A stretch of 56,212 nucleotides of DNA from Geodermatophilus sp. YIM 151500 (GCF_025716945.1 NZ_JAOVZT010000007.1:1-56212), one strand, 5' to 3'. Positions 25,188-33,524 are shown, counted from the first letter of the stretch. The notes: a model not told the origin generated them from the sequence alone. A program made the numbers and translations.

Positions 25188-26837
25188 TCACCCGGCGGGC
25201 GAGGCCGCCGGCGGCGCGCCGGGGTCCGGTGCGGGCGCCTCCGCCGGGCCGATCGGACCGGCCTCGGCGGGCGTCGGTCCGGCAGGCGTCGGCCCGGGCG
25301 GTGCCTGCCCGGTGGGTGCCTGCCCGGTGGGTGCCTGCCCGGTGGGTGCCTGCCCGGCGGGCGCAGCCCCGGCCGTCTCGCCCCCCGGCCGCTCGACGAC
25401 CGTGCGCTCGATGGTCGCCTCGGTGAGCCCGAGGCCGCCCACCGTGATCTCGTCGTAGGCGGTGAGCGCGCCGGTGGCCGAGTCGAAGTAGAGCACCGTG
25501 CAGGTCAGCGGCTCGGGGTACTCGCCCTCGAGCGCGCGCAGCCCCGCGCCGCCGGTGGAGCCCTGCACCATGAGCACGGTGCCCTCGTCGAGCTCGGTCA
25601 CCCTGCGGTCGTGCGTGTGCCCGGCGAGGACGAGCGGGACGACGCCGTCCAGCGGCTCGGCCGTCTTCGGGTCGTGCACCAGCGCCACCGCCGGCGCGGG
25701 GTCGAGCGACGCCGCGAAGTCGGCGAGCTCCTCACCGGTCGCCTGCAGCAGCTCGTCGCTGCCGCTGCCGTCGTCCCCGCTGCTCTTGTCCGGGGTGAAC
25801 CGGGGGTCGGCGGCGCCGACCACGCGGACGCCGCCGACGGTCACGTCGGAGCCGTCCAGGACGGCGGTGCCCGGCTGCGCGGCGATCAGCCCGGCGGTCA
25901 CCGACGAGTCGTGGTTGCCGCGGATGTAGACGTAGGGCACGCCGAACGCGCCCACCGAGCCGATCAGCTGGTTCTCCGGCTCGCTGCCCCAGTCGGTGAT
26001 GTCGCCGGTGTCGAGCACGCCGTCGACCTCGAACTGGTCGACCAGCTGCGCGACCAGGTCGAAGCCGGCGGGGTTGAGGTGCAGGTCGGAGACGTGCAGC
26101 AGGACCGTGCTGTCGGCGTCCGCGCTGGGCGGGGCGGGCAGCGCGGCGATGGTGGCGTAGAGCGTGGTGACGTTGCCGACCAGGTCCTCCAGCGACGCCC
26201 GGTAGGCGTCGAAACGCGCCACGATGTCCTCGGCGCTGCCGATCAGGCTGTTCGCGTTGACCAGCAGGCCGGTGTAGGTGGGCTGGGAGAGCGCCTCGGG
26301 CCGCCAGGTGGCCGCGCCGATGCCGGCGGTCCCGGCCAGCAGCACGACCGACAGGCCGGCGGCGATGGCCGGCTCCCGCCGGCGGCGGGTCAGCAGCAGC
26401 GCGGCTCCGGCGGCGCCGAGGACGGCAGCACCGGTCGTCGTCCACACCAGCCGGACGACGGCGGACCGCAGGTCGGCGCTGACCTCGTCGACGACCCGGT
26501 CGAGTGCGGCCGGGCTGGACACGAGGCTCTGCACACGCACCTCGTCGATGCGGCGGAGCTGGATCTCCAGGCGCAGCGGCCCGTCGTAGGCGTCGACGGC
26601 CAGCGAGCCGAGCGGAGGGATGGCCAGGTCGGCGCCGCCGCCCACCGGGCGGAAGGCGAGGCTGGCGTCGAAGGGGCCGATCGGCGCGTCGACCCGGCCG
26701 AGCAGCGCCACGCCGAGCAGGGCGCCGCCCACGGTCACGGCCAACCGCGAGCCCCAGCGGCGCGCGGCCGGGAGCAGACGCCGTGCACCGGTGAGCCACG
26801 GCCGCGGAGGGCGCGGCGGGGTGCTCGGCTCGGACAC
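25188..26837 (-). CDS. membrane-anchored metallophosphoesterase
   Basis: A 549-residue calcineurin-like phosphoesterase. An N-terminal hydrophobic segment (about residues 30-48), an extracytoplasmic region and a second membrane pair (about 145-195) precede the catalytic domain. The latter has LHVSDLHLN, VLDTGDITDWGS, YIRGNHDS, and the late ligands LVHDPKTA and LAGHTHDRRV, that is all five metallophosphoesterase blocks. The Pro/Gly/Ala-rich C-terminal tail of about 60 residues is encoded partly by a 15-bp tandem repeat. GTG 26837 begins SEPSTPPRPPRP, where coding composition starts; the longer frame continues through wrbA and is a shadow. Confidence 0.88.
   Translation of the reverse strand: MSEPSTPPRPPRPWLTGARRLLPAARRWGSRLAVTVGGALLGVALLGRVDAPIGPFDASLAFRPVGGGADLAIPPLGSLAVDAYDGPLRLEIQLRRIDEVRVQSLVSSPAALDRVVDEVSADLRSAVVRLVWTTTGAAVLGAAGAALLLTRRRREPAIAAGLSVVLLAGTAGIGAATWRPEALSQPTYTGLLVNANSLIGSAEDIVARFDAYRASLEDLVGNVTTLYATIAALPAPPSADADSTVLLHVSDLHLNPAGFDLVAQLVDQFEVDGVLDTGDITDWGSEPENQLIGSVGAFGVPYVYIRGNHDSSVTAGLIAAQPGTAVLDGSDVTVGGVRVVGAADPRFTPDKSSGDDGSGSDELLQATGEELADFAASLDPAPAVALVHDPKTAEPLDGVVPLVLAGHTHDRRVTELDEGTVLMVQGSTGGAGLRALEGEYPEPLTCTVLYFDSATGALTAYDEITVGGLGLTEATIERTVVERPGGETAGAAPAGQAPTGQAPTGQAPTGQAPPGPTPAGPTPAEAGPIGPAEAPAPDPGAPPAASPAG
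25301..25360. repeat. 15-bp tandem repeat in metallophosphoesterase tail
   Basis: Four contiguous units of GTGCCTGCCCGGTGG (the last with one change) encode repeated APTGQ pentapeptides in the C-terminal tail. The unit is a multiple of three, so copy number can vary without a frameshift. Confidence 0.9.
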
Positions 26838-26904
26838 GGCGGCCAGGTTAGTGAGCGGCGAGGCCGCCGTCCGGGTCTCCGCGCCGGCCGGCACCCGAAC
26901 GGGC

Positions 26905-26937
26905 GGCGCCCCCGCACCGGACGGGTGCGGGGGCGCC
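26905..26937 (-). terminator. hairpin terminator after wrbA
   Basis: A perfect 14-bp stem (26905-26918 with 26924-26937) and a 5-base loop lie 20 bp past the wrbA stop, and before the metallophosphoesterase start. Confidence 0.7.
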
Positions 26938-26956
26938 GTGCCGTGCGCGGGGTCGC

Positions 26957-27559
26957 TCAGGCGGCGAGCTTGGCGCTCACCTCGGCCAGGCGGCGGCCCT
27001 GGTGGCGGGCGGCGGCCAGCTCGGCGTCGGACGCCGCGGCCGACTTGCCGGCGGAGGCGACGGAGCTGCCGTAGGGGTTGCCGCCGGCCTCGAACAGGAT
27101 CGGGTCGGTGTAGCCCGGCGGGACGATGACGGCGCCGAAGTGGGAGAACACGTTGAACAGCGTCAGGATCGTCGACTCGATGCCGCCGTGGGTGTTCTGC
27201 GCGCTGGTGAAGGCGGTCGCGCCCTTGTTGGCGAGCTTGCCCTGGAACCACAGGCCGCCGAGCGTGTCGATGAACTGCTTGAGCTGCGCGGCGGGCGTGC
27301 CGAAGCGCGTGGGCGTGCCGAGCGCATAGCCGTCGGCCCACTCCAGGTCGGCCGGGGTGGCCTCCTCGACCTCGTGCGCGGTGGCGTCGACGTGGGCGCG
27401 CCACAGCGGGTTGGAGTCGATGGCCTCCTGGGGCGCCAGCTCCGGGACGCGGCGCAGGCGGACCTCGGCGCCGGCCTCGCGGGCGCCCTCGGCCACGGCC
27501 GCGGCCAGCTGGTGCACGTTGCCGGTCGACGAGTAGTAGATGACGGCGATCTTCGCCAC
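26957..27559 (-). CDS. wrbA: NAD(P)H:quinone oxidoreductase, WrbA type
   Basis: A 200-residue flavodoxin-like protein that reduces quinones by two electrons, limiting semiquinone radicals. The FMN phosphate loop YYSSTGNVHQLA is at residues 8-19. The WrbA signatures GTPTRFGTPAAQLKQFID, GGLWFQGKLANKGATAFTS, and NTHGGIESTILTLFNVFSHFG (in two parts) are intact. GTG 27559 follows GAGGAGCACC; the longer upstream frame has no coding character. An inverted repeat 39 bp upstream suggests control by a redox-responsive repressor. Confidence 0.93.
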   Translation of the reverse strand: MAKIAVIYYSSTGNVHQLAAAVAEGAREAGAEVRLRRVPELAPQEAIDSNPLWRAHVDATAHEVEEATPADLEWADGYALGTPTRFGTPAAQLKQFIDTLGGLWFQGKLANKGATAFTSAQNTHGGIESTILTLFNVFSHFGAVIVPPGYTDPILFEAGGNPYGSSVASAGKSAAASDAELAAARHQGRRLAEVSAKLAA

Positions 27560-27597
27560 GACGGTGCTCCTCGATGGATCGGGGACGGGAGGTGCAG

Positions 27598-27617
27598 TTG
27601 GTTGCACGCTCAACCAA
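27598..27617. promoter_or_regulatory. inverted repeat upstream of wrbA, probable operator
   Basis: TTGGTTG-CACGCT-CAACCAA is a perfect 7-bp inverted repeat with a 6-base spacer. Its left edge is 39 bp from the wrbA start, a position compatible with overlap of the promoter. AT-richness compared with the surroundings favours a repressor site (MarR, HxlR or TetR type). Confidence 0.6.
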
Positions 27618-27706
27618 TGCCACCGGGGTACATGTTCATCCCGGGTGTGGCGCAAACCTCAATCCCCGGCCCCTCGGGGCAGGTGGCCGGACGTGCCGCG
27701 GGGCGG

Positions 27707-28227
27707 TCAGGCCGCGCCGGCCAGGGTGGGCCGGGCGGGGCGGGCGGGGCGGAACACCCAGCGGAGGGCGATGAAGCGGACCAGGCCGACGGTGGCGGTC
27801 ACCGACAGCACGAGGACGGCGCCGGTGGCCGGCGACGGGTCGACGACCGCGGCCTCGAGCACGCCCAGCGCAGCGGCCGACATCGCCCAGCCGGCCAGCG
27901 CGATGCCACTGCCGGCCCACTGCGCGGTCAGCCAGCCGACCCGTGCCCCGGCCCGGAAGGTCGAGCGGCGGTGCAGCTCGTTGGCCAGCGTCGAGGACGC
28001 GACCGCACCGGCGAGGTTGGCCGGTTGGCCGCCCAGCGGCGCCAGGGAGAGGAACAGCACCGCGTACAGCACGTTCGCCAGGCCGCCGGCGAGCAGGAAA
28101 CGGGTAACTGGGAGAGGACGTCGTCGCGGTGGCGCAGCGTCCGCAGCCACGGTCCGGCCCCGGCCTCCCGCACCCGCGCCACCGCCGCGGGCAGCGGGTG
28201 ACGCAGCAGCAGCGTCGGGCAGGTCAC
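27707..28227 (-). pseudogene. GtrA-family membrane protein, frameshifted
   Basis: A GtrA-like four-helix membrane protein (flippase/cell-wall glycosylation accessory family). The frame from about 28105 down to 27707 encodes RFLLAGGLANVLYAVLFLSL, then NLAGAVASSTLANELHRRSTF and two further helices ending VRFIALRWVFRP, which is the complete domain. The natural N-terminus (TCPTLLLRHPLPAAVARVRE... RHRDDVLSQLP) lies in another frame from GTG 28227. Inserting one base near 28101-28105 would join QLP directly to RFLLAGG. Either the gene is broken, or there is a sequencing error, or an alternative upstream start in the second frame is used. Confidence 0.65.
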
Positions 28228-28392
28228 GGGGGTCCTCTCGGTGTGCCTCGCTGTGGAAACGGCCGGGTGTCGGGCTGGGATTCCCGCGGCGGGCGAGGGT
28301 CATGCCCCCCTGTGGGACGGGTCACGACCGGCCCGGGCCGACAGCGACCGGGGCGCACGCGTCGCCGGGTCGCCGCGGGGTAGAGGGGCCGC

Positions 28393-29277
28393 ATGAGCCT
28401 CACGGGTTTCCTCGATCGACTCTCGGACGTGCCCACCCTCGACCGGGCGATCGAGCCCGCGCGCACCGCCGTCCGCGCCGCCCTGCGGCCGACGGCGCTC
28501 AAGGACCTCCTGCACGGCACCTGGCTGGGCCACCCGCTGCACCCGGTCGTCATCCAGGTGCCCACGGGCAGTTGGCTCTCGGCGGGCCTGCTCGACGCCA
28601 TCCCGCCCCTGCGGCCGGCGGCGACGGTGCTCATCGGCACCGGCGTGGCGGCGTCCGTGCCCGCGGCGCTCACCGGGGCCGCCGACTGGGCCGAGCAGGG
28701 AGCGGGCGTGCGGCGGCTGGGTGCTCTGCACGCCGCACTGAACGTCGTCGCCACCGGGCTGTACGTCGGTTCGCTGGTGGCACGGGCGCGGCGCCGGGAC
28801 GGGCTCGGCCGGGGGTTGGCGTACGCCGGGCTCGCCGTGGCCACCGGATCCGCCTCGATCGGCGGCCACATGTCCTACGCGCAGTCGTCGGGTGCCTCGC
28901 ACTCCGCGGCCGCGGCGCGGGCGCTGCAGCACGACTGGATGGACCTCGGCCCGCTCGACGACTTCCCCGACGGCCGGCCGGCGCTGCGGACCGGGAGCGG
29001 CGGCAGCGCCGACGTCCCGCTGGTGGCGGTCCGGCGGGGCGCCCGTGTGGACGTGTTCGTCGGCAACTGCTCGCACGCGTCCGGCCCGCTGCAGGAGGGC
29101 ACCGTCGAGGAGCTGCGCGGACGGACCTGCCTGGTCTGCCCGTGGCACGGATCGGCCTTCGACCTCGACGACGGCACTCCGCGGCGCGGGCCGGCGGCGA
29201 ACCACCAGGAGAAGCTGGACGTCCGCATGGACGCCGGACGGGTGCTGGCCCGCCTCGCGGGGCGACACCAGGGGTGA
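28393..29277 (+). CDS. DUF2231 membrane domain fused to Rieske [2Fe-2S] domain
   Basis: A 294-residue fusion. Residues about 40-165 form a DUF2231 four-helix membrane domain starting with the characteristic GTWLGHPLHPVVIQVP and containing LGALHAALNVV and SIGGHMSYAQ. The C-terminal 100 residues form a Rieske domain with ligand pairs NCSHASG (C226, H228) and CPWHGSAFDL (C249, H252). It is presumably a membrane-bound electron carrier with the cluster on one face; the partner is unknown. Length and order match similar actinobacterial fusions. ATG 28393 is near a weak GGGG. Confidence 0.9.
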   Translation: MSLTGFLDRLSDVPTLDRAIEPARTAVRAALRPTALKDLLHGTWLGHPLHPVVIQVPTGSWLSAGLLDAIPPLRPAATVLIGTGVAASVPAALTGAADWAEQGAGVRRLGALHAALNVVATGLYVGSLVARARRRDGLGRGLAYAGLAVATGSASIGGHMSYAQSSGASHSAAAARALQHDWMDLGPLDDFPDGRPALRTGSGGSADVPLVAVRRGARVDVFVGNCSHASGPLQEGTVEELRGRTCLVCPWHGSAFDLDDGTPRRGPAANHQEKLDVRMDAGRVLARLAGRHQG

Positions 29278-29317
29278 ACGCCCCGCGCTGACGGTCCCGC
29301 GGGCGGTTGCGCCGACC

Positions 29318-29323
29318 TACGCT
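29318..29323 (+). promoter_or_regulatory. -10 box of a leaderless promoter
   Basis: TACGCT ends 7 bases before GTG 29331, placing the transcription start at the start codon. No clear -35 box at the right distance. Confidence 0.4.
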
Positions 29324-29330
29324 GCGCGTC

Positions 29331-30227
29331 GTGGGACGGGAGGCGGGGCGCTCCGCCCGCCGGGCGGCCGTCGTCGGGCTGCTGCTCGGGCTCGGCGCCG
29401 GCTGCGGTGGTGCCGAACCCGCCGTGCGCGACGGCGCCGGAGCGGCGGCGAGCCCGTCGTCCGCCAGGCCCGCGACGCCCGCCGTCCCGGCCGTGCCAGG
29501 GATCGACGCCGAGGCCATCGAGCTGCGCACGGACGCCGCCGTCGGCGGCCAGGTGCACGTGCGGATCACCAACACCGGCGCGGAGCCGTTCACGGTCACC
29601 TCGCTCGCGCTGCGGTCGCCGGGCTTCGAGCCGCTGCCCGCCGGCGAGGAGGTGGCCGGCTACGCGCCGGGCCGCACGATCGACCTGCCGGCCCCGTACG
29701 GGGACCCGGTCTGCGACGCGGACGCCGAGCCGGCCACCGTCGAGCTGACCGTCGCCCGACCGGACGGGACGACCGAGCGGCTCACCGCGCCGCTCGCCGC
29801 GGAGGCGCTGACCCGCGTCCACGGGAAGCGGTGCGCCGCCCTGGCGCTGGCCGGCGTGGTGGACGTCGCGGTGACCGGGCTGCGGGCGGACGAGGCGGGG
29901 GTGAGCGGCTCATTGACGCTGGAGCGCCGGTCGGGGACGGAGCCGGTGCGCGTGGTCCGGCTCGACCGGAGCGTGCTGGTCGAGCCAACGGCGTCCGGAC
30001 TGCCGCTGGACCTGGGCGGCGACGAGCGGTCGGCCGCGACGCCGGTATCGTTCGAGCCGGCGTCCTGCGACCCGCACGTGCTGGCCGAGACCAAGCAGCC
30101 GTTCCGCTTCCCGGTCGGGGTCGAGGTGGGGGAGCGCGAGCCGGTGGTCGTCGACCTGCCGCTCGACGAGCCGGCCCGGGCGCAGCTGACCGAGATGGTC
30201 GACCGGATCTGCACGGGACGCCGCTGA
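29331..30227 (+). CDS. hypothetical secreted or lipid-anchored protein
   Basis: About 298 residues. An Arg-rich N-terminus and hydrophobic segment VVGLLLGLGAGCGG end in a Gly-Cys that could be a lipobox (GAGC). An Ala/Pro linker and two beta-rich regions follow (VHVRITNTGAEPFTVTSLALRSPGFEP and later VSGSLTLERRSGTEPVRVVRLDRSVLV, in pieces), suggesting immunoglobulin-like domains. No family recognised. GTG 29331 sits 7 bases from a -10 box; an upstream TTG at 29307 is possible. A strong hairpin follows the stop. Confidence 0.65.
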   Translation: MGREAGRSARRAAVVGLLLGLGAGCGGAEPAVRDGAGAAASPSSARPATPAVPAVPGIDAEAIELRTDAAVGGQVHVRITNTGAEPFTVTSLALRSPGFEPLPAGEEVAGYAPGRTIDLPAPYGDPVCDADAEPATVELTVARPDGTTERLTAPLAAEALTRVHGKRCAALALAGVVDVAVTGLRADEAGVSGSLTLERRSGTEPVRVVRLDRSVLVEPTASGLPLDLGGDERSAATPVSFEPASCDPHVLAETKQPFRFPVGVEVGEREPVVVDLPLDEPARAQLTEMVDRICTGRR

Positions 30228-30253
30228 CGGTGGTGGCCCGGGAAGAGAGCCGA

Positions 30254-30286
30254 CCCGGCCGCTCCGGGGGGAACGGAGCGGCCGGG
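30254..30286 (+). terminator. hairpin terminator
   Basis: CCCGGCCGCTCCG (30254-30266) pairs perfectly with CGGAGCGGCCGGG (30274-30286), 26 bp past the stop of the preceding gene. No T-run. Confidence 0.7.
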
Positions 30287-30506
30287 CCGGGGTCGGGGCC
30301 CGTCCCACCGCCTCTGCTCGGCGATGGGACGGGCTGGTCCGGGACCGGGTGGTCGGGCGTCGTCGACCGGCCACCCGGCCGTCGCGCTCACGCTACGTAG
30401 CCGCTGCTGGGGGACGGGATCCCCTGGACGGGTGAGCGCACCCGGTCCGGTGAGGTTCCGCTCACACGCGCGGTAGCGGGCGGCCGGTGGCGGGCATCGA
30501 TCGCGG

Positions 30507-30605
30507 GTGTTCTTCCTGTTCTCCAGCCGCCTGGGCTGCCTCGGCTCCCTGCTCGTCTCGGCCCTGCTCACGCTCGTGCTGCTGCTCGCGTTCGACGTGA
30601 TCTGA
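30507..30605 (+). CDS. 32-residue hydrophobic small protein
   Basis: GTG FFLFSSRLGCLGSLLVSAL and a further hydrophobic Leu-rich run end with FDVI: a single transmembrane helix preceded by a short polar SSR patch and a GCLG turn. Composition is that of a genuine membrane peptide rather than noise, and I believe peptides with the MFFLFS-R-GCLGS pattern recur in related actinobacteria (recollection, not checked). No ribosome binding site is evident. It occupies an otherwise gene-free 450-bp gap. Nothing else is seen in that gap beyond the hairpin at 30254-30286. Confidence 0.55.
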   Translation: MFFLFSSRLGCLGSLLVSALLTLVLLLAFDVI

Positions 30606-30675
30606 GCCGGCACGGGCAGGCGCCGGTCCGCGGGTCCGGCGCTCCGGCGCGTCGGTCCTCGACCGGAGCCGGGCG

Positions 30676-31293
30676 TCAGAGCGCGCTGGTGAGCAGGCCG
30701 AGGCCGAGGACGGCCATGACGACGGCGATGGCGGAGTCGAGCACCCGCCAGGCCGCCGGGCGGGCGAACAGGGGCCGCAGCAGCCGCGCGCCGTAGCCGA
30801 GGGCGCAGAACCAGATCACGCTGCCGACTGCCGCGCCGACGGCGAACCACCACCGCCAGGTGCCGTGGCTGTCGGCGACCGATCCCAGCAGCAGCACGGT
30901 GTCCAGGTACACGTGCGGGTTGAGCCAGGTCAGCGCGAGGCACGTCACGACGGTCGCCAGCAGGCCGGTCCGGGTGCCACGCGTGTCGACGGCGATCGCC
31001 GCCGGGTGCAGCGCCCGGCGGGCGGCGAGAGCGGCGTAGCCGAGCAGGAAGGCCGCGCCGGCCAGGCGGATCGCGGTGATCGCGTCGGGCAACCGGGCGC
31101 TGAGCCACGAGCCGCCCGCGACGCCGGCGAGGATGAGCACCGCGTCGGACACCGCGCACACCGCCACGACCGCGCTCACGTGCTCGAGGCGCAGACCCTG
31201 CCGCAGGACGAAGGCGTTCTGCGCCCCGATGGCCACGATCAGCGAGAGGCCCAACCCCAGTCCGGCCAGGGCGGCCAGCAGTCCCGTCGTCAC
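30676..31293 (-). CDS. LysE/ArgO-family amino-acid exporter
   Basis: A 205-residue, six-helix transporter of the LysE/ArgO group, which exports lysine or arginine by proton exchange. The N-terminal family signature LSLIVAIGAQNAFVLRQGL and the central TCLALTWLNPHVYLDTVLLLGS (in pieces, with the conserved NPHVYLD) are intact. Length is normal. It is divergent from a LysR regulator across 73 bp, the same arrangement as lysE-lysG of C. glutamicum and argO-argP of E. coli, so induction by intracellular basic amino acids is expected. Confidence 0.93.
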   Translation of the reverse strand: MTTGLLAALAGLGLGLSLIVAIGAQNAFVLRQGLRLEHVSAVVAVCAVSDAVLILAGVAGGSWLSARLPDAITAIRLAGAAFLLGYAALAARRALHPAAIAVDTRGTRTGLLATVVTCLALTWLNPHVYLDTVLLLGSVADSHGTWRWWFAVGAAVGSVIWFCALGYGARLLRPLFARPAAWRVLDSAIAVVMAVLGLGLLTSAL

Positions 31294-31352
31294 GGTGTTC
31301 GACGCTAGGAACGGTGCGTCCGACAGTCCAGCTCATGTTTCTTTGGCAGCGT

Positions 31353-31358
31353 TAGCAT
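31353..31358 (+). promoter_or_regulatory. -10 box of the LysR regulator gene
   Basis: TAGCAT lies 8 bases before GTG 31367 and so would give a leaderless or nearly leaderless message. The 73-bp divergent region must also contain the exporter promoter and the regulator's binding site; I could not place these reliably. Confidence 0.4.
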
Positions 31359-31366
31359 CGCTGTTC

Positions 31367-32269
31367 GTGGACGTCGACCTGGCGCAGCTGCAAACCCTGG
31401 TCGCGGTGATCGACGAGGGCACCCTGGAGGCGGCCGCGCGCCGGCTCCACGTCACGCCGTCCGCGGTGTCGCAGCGCCTGCGCGCGCTCGAGGTGGCCAC
31501 CGGCCGGGTGCTGGTGCAGCGTGGGCGGCCGGCAACCGTCACCTCCGCCGGCGAGCCGGTGCTGCGGCTGGCCCGCCAGGTCGGTCTGCTCGTCGCCGAC
31601 ACCAGCCGTCACCTCGACCCGGCCGAGCCCGGCCGCCCGCCGGTCGTGCCGATCGCGGTCAACGCCGACTCGCTGGCCACCTGGGCCCTGCCCGCGCTCG
31701 CTCCGCTGGCCGACGAGCTCCGTTTCGACCTGCACAGCTCCGACCAGACCCACACCAGCACGCTGCTGCGGGCCGGCACCGTGATGGGTGCGGTCACCTC
31801 CGACGCGGAACCGGTGGCTGGCTGCCGCGTGACGCCGCTGGGCCGCATGCGCTACCTGCCCTGCGCCGCTCCCGGGTTCGCCGACCGTTGGTTCCCGCGC
31901 GGGCCCGCCGCCGAGGCCTTGCGGTCGGCGCCGGTGGTCGTCTTCGACCGCCGCGACGACCTCCAGCACGTCTACCTGCGCCGGCACCTGCCGACGGCGG
32001 ACGTGCCGATCCACTACGTCCCCTCGTCGGCGGACTACCTTCGCGCCGTGGCCCTCGGCTTCGGCTGGGGCATGCTGCCGGAACTGCAGCTGGACCCCGG
32101 ACGTCGGCCGCGGATGCCCGGCGTCGGCGCGGTCACGCCGTTCGACCCGGCCGGCGCCGTCGACGTCCTGCTGTACTGGCAGCAGTGGCGACTGGACTCC
32201 GACCCGCTCGACCGGGTCGCCGACGCGTTGGTCCGGGCCGCGCACGCGCAACTCCGGGGTCGGGCGTGA
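31367..32269 (+). CDS. LysR-family regulator, ArgP/LysG type
   Basis: A 300-residue LysR-type regulator. The N-terminal helix-turn-helix starts DVDLAQLQTLVAVIDEGTLE and contains AARRLHVTPSAVSQRLRALE (residues about 22-41). The effector domain includes VNADSLATWALPAL, a motif particular to the ArgP/LysG subgroup, and ends with YWQQWRLDSDPLDRVADAL. It should activate the divergent exporter in response to basic amino acids. GTG 31367 is chosen because the fold starts there; a long in-frame extension upstream runs through the exporter gene and is a shadow. Confidence 0.92.
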   Translation: MDVDLAQLQTLVAVIDEGTLEAAARRLHVTPSAVSQRLRALEVATGRVLVQRGRPATVTSAGEPVLRLARQVGLLVADTSRHLDPAEPGRPPVVPIAVNADSLATWALPALAPLADELRFDLHSSDQTHTSTLLRAGTVMGAVTSDAEPVAGCRVTPLGRMRYLPCAAPGFADRWFPRGPAAEALRSAPVVVFDRRDDLQHVYLRRHLPTADVPIHYVPSSADYLRAVALGFGWGMLPELQLDPGRRPRMPGVGAVTPFDPAGAVDVLLYWQQWRLDSDPLDRVADALVRAAHAQLRGRA

Positions 32270-32400
32270 CCATGGGGCTGCCCCCGGACCGGTCGCGACG
32301 GCGACGGTATCGCCCCCTCGTGGCGTCCCTTGTAGCCTCCCCTCGTAGCCTCGACCGGTGGCCGCGGGCCAGGCGGCACCGGCCGGACCCGGGAGGGACC

Positions 32401-33303
32401 GTGATCGACGTCGAGCTCCCGCCCGGGGCGGTCTCCGATGAACTGACCCGCGGCTTCGCCGTCTGCCTGGCCTCGGTCACCGAGGTGCCCGGGACCGACC
32501 TGCCGCTGCCGGACGGCGGCCTGCGGCACGCTCTCGGAGCCTGGCGGACGTGGCTGGCCGAGCGCGGGTCGGGTCTGGTGCCCATCGCCGAGCCCGACCG
32601 GTTCCAGTGGGCCGGCTGGTGGATCGCCGTGGTGGAGCGCGGCGGTGCTGCGGGCGGCGCGGCCGGGGGAGCCGGGGCGTCCGTCCCCGTCCTGGCCTTC
32701 GGGACGCCACCCGGGGTCGTCCTCAGTCCCCAGGCGCCCGGGCTGCTGGGCCGGGCCACCGCCGAGCTGCGCATCACCGAGGCGTACGCCGTCGCCTCCC
32801 TCGACCCCGTGCTGCGCCCGGCTCCGGTCGCGCCGGAGCTGCACGGCACCGTCGAGAGCCTGGCCGTGGCCACCGTGGCCGAGGCCCCCATGCAGCTGCT
32901 CGGGACCGCACGGGCCCTCGCCGGGCGCGGCCTCGACGGCGACCGCTACGCCGCACGGGCCGGCACGTTCAGCCCGCGCGCCGGCCACCGGCCCGGGTAC
33001 GACCTGACGCTGGTCGCCGCGGAGGTGCTCGACGAGCTCGGGGCGGCGGGGCATCCGCTCGAATTCGCCGCGACCCGGCGCAACGTCCTCACCCGCGGCA
33101 TCGACGTCAACGCCCTCGTCGGGCGCACCTTCCGCATCGGGGACGTGCTGTGCGCCGGCCGCCGGCTGTGCGAGCCCTGCGCGCACCTCGAGCGGCTCAG
33201 CGGCCCCGGTGTGCTGCGACCGCTGATCCACCGGGGTGGGCTGCGGGTGGACCTCCTCACCGACGGGGAGATCCGAGTCGGAGCCCCGGTGACCGTCGTC
33301 TGA
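32401..33303 (+). CDS. MOSC-domain protein
   Basis: A 300-residue protein whose C-terminal 150 residues form a MOSC (molybdenum cofactor sulfurase C-terminal) domain. Visible landmarks are GRGLDGDRYAARAGTFSP, DLTLVAAEVLDEL, TRRNVLTRGIDVNALVGRTFRIGDV and the conserved Cys segment CEPCAHLERL, followed by RGGLRVDLLTDGEIRVGAPV. Members bind Moco or transfer sulfur; the reaction here is unknown. The N-terminal half (about 150 residues) is not recognised and is probably a family-specific extension. GTG 32401 follows GGGAGGGACC. It ends 129 bp before tRNA-Lys. Confidence 0.85.
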   Translation: MIDVELPPGAVSDELTRGFAVCLASVTEVPGTDLPLPDGGLRHALGAWRTWLAERGSGLVPIAEPDRFQWAGWWIAVVERGGAAGGAAGGAGASVPVLAFGTPPGVVLSPQAPGLLGRATAELRITEAYAVASLDPVLRPAPVAPELHGTVESLAVATVAEAPMQLLGTARALAGRGLDGDRYAARAGTFSPRAGHRPGYDLTLVAAEVLDELGAAGHPLEFAATRRNVLTRGIDVNALVGRTFRIGDVLCAGRRLCEPCAHLERLSGPGVLRPLIHRGGLRVDLLTDGEIRVGAPVTVV

Positions 33304-33432
33304 TCTCCGTTGGCCGCCGGCCCCGCGGGCCGAGCCGCTCGCTGCGGTGGCTCGGATCTCCGGCGGTAGCCTCGGACCGTGCGGCAGGGCCTCCAGCAGT
33401 CCCGCGCGCATCTGGAGGGTCCTGCACCCACC

Positions 33433-33505
33433 GGGCCTCTAGCTCAACTGGCAGAGCAGCGGACTTTTAATCCGCGGGTTGTGGGTTCGATCCCCACGGG
33501 GCCCA
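33433..33505 (+). tRNA. tRNA-Lys (TTT), integration site
   Basis: A 73-nt cloverleaf: acceptor GGGCCTC/GGGGCCC (one U:G), anticodon stem GCGGA/TCCGC around CTTTTAA, and T-arm GTGGG-TTCGATC-CCCAC. CCA is not encoded (CCG follows). A tyrosine integrase remnant lies 20 bp downstream, so the 3' end of this tRNA is the likely attachment site of a former mobile element. I did not find the second copy of the attachment repeat further right. Confidence 0.95.
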
Positions 33506-33524
33506 CCGCCTTGGAACAGCGCAT

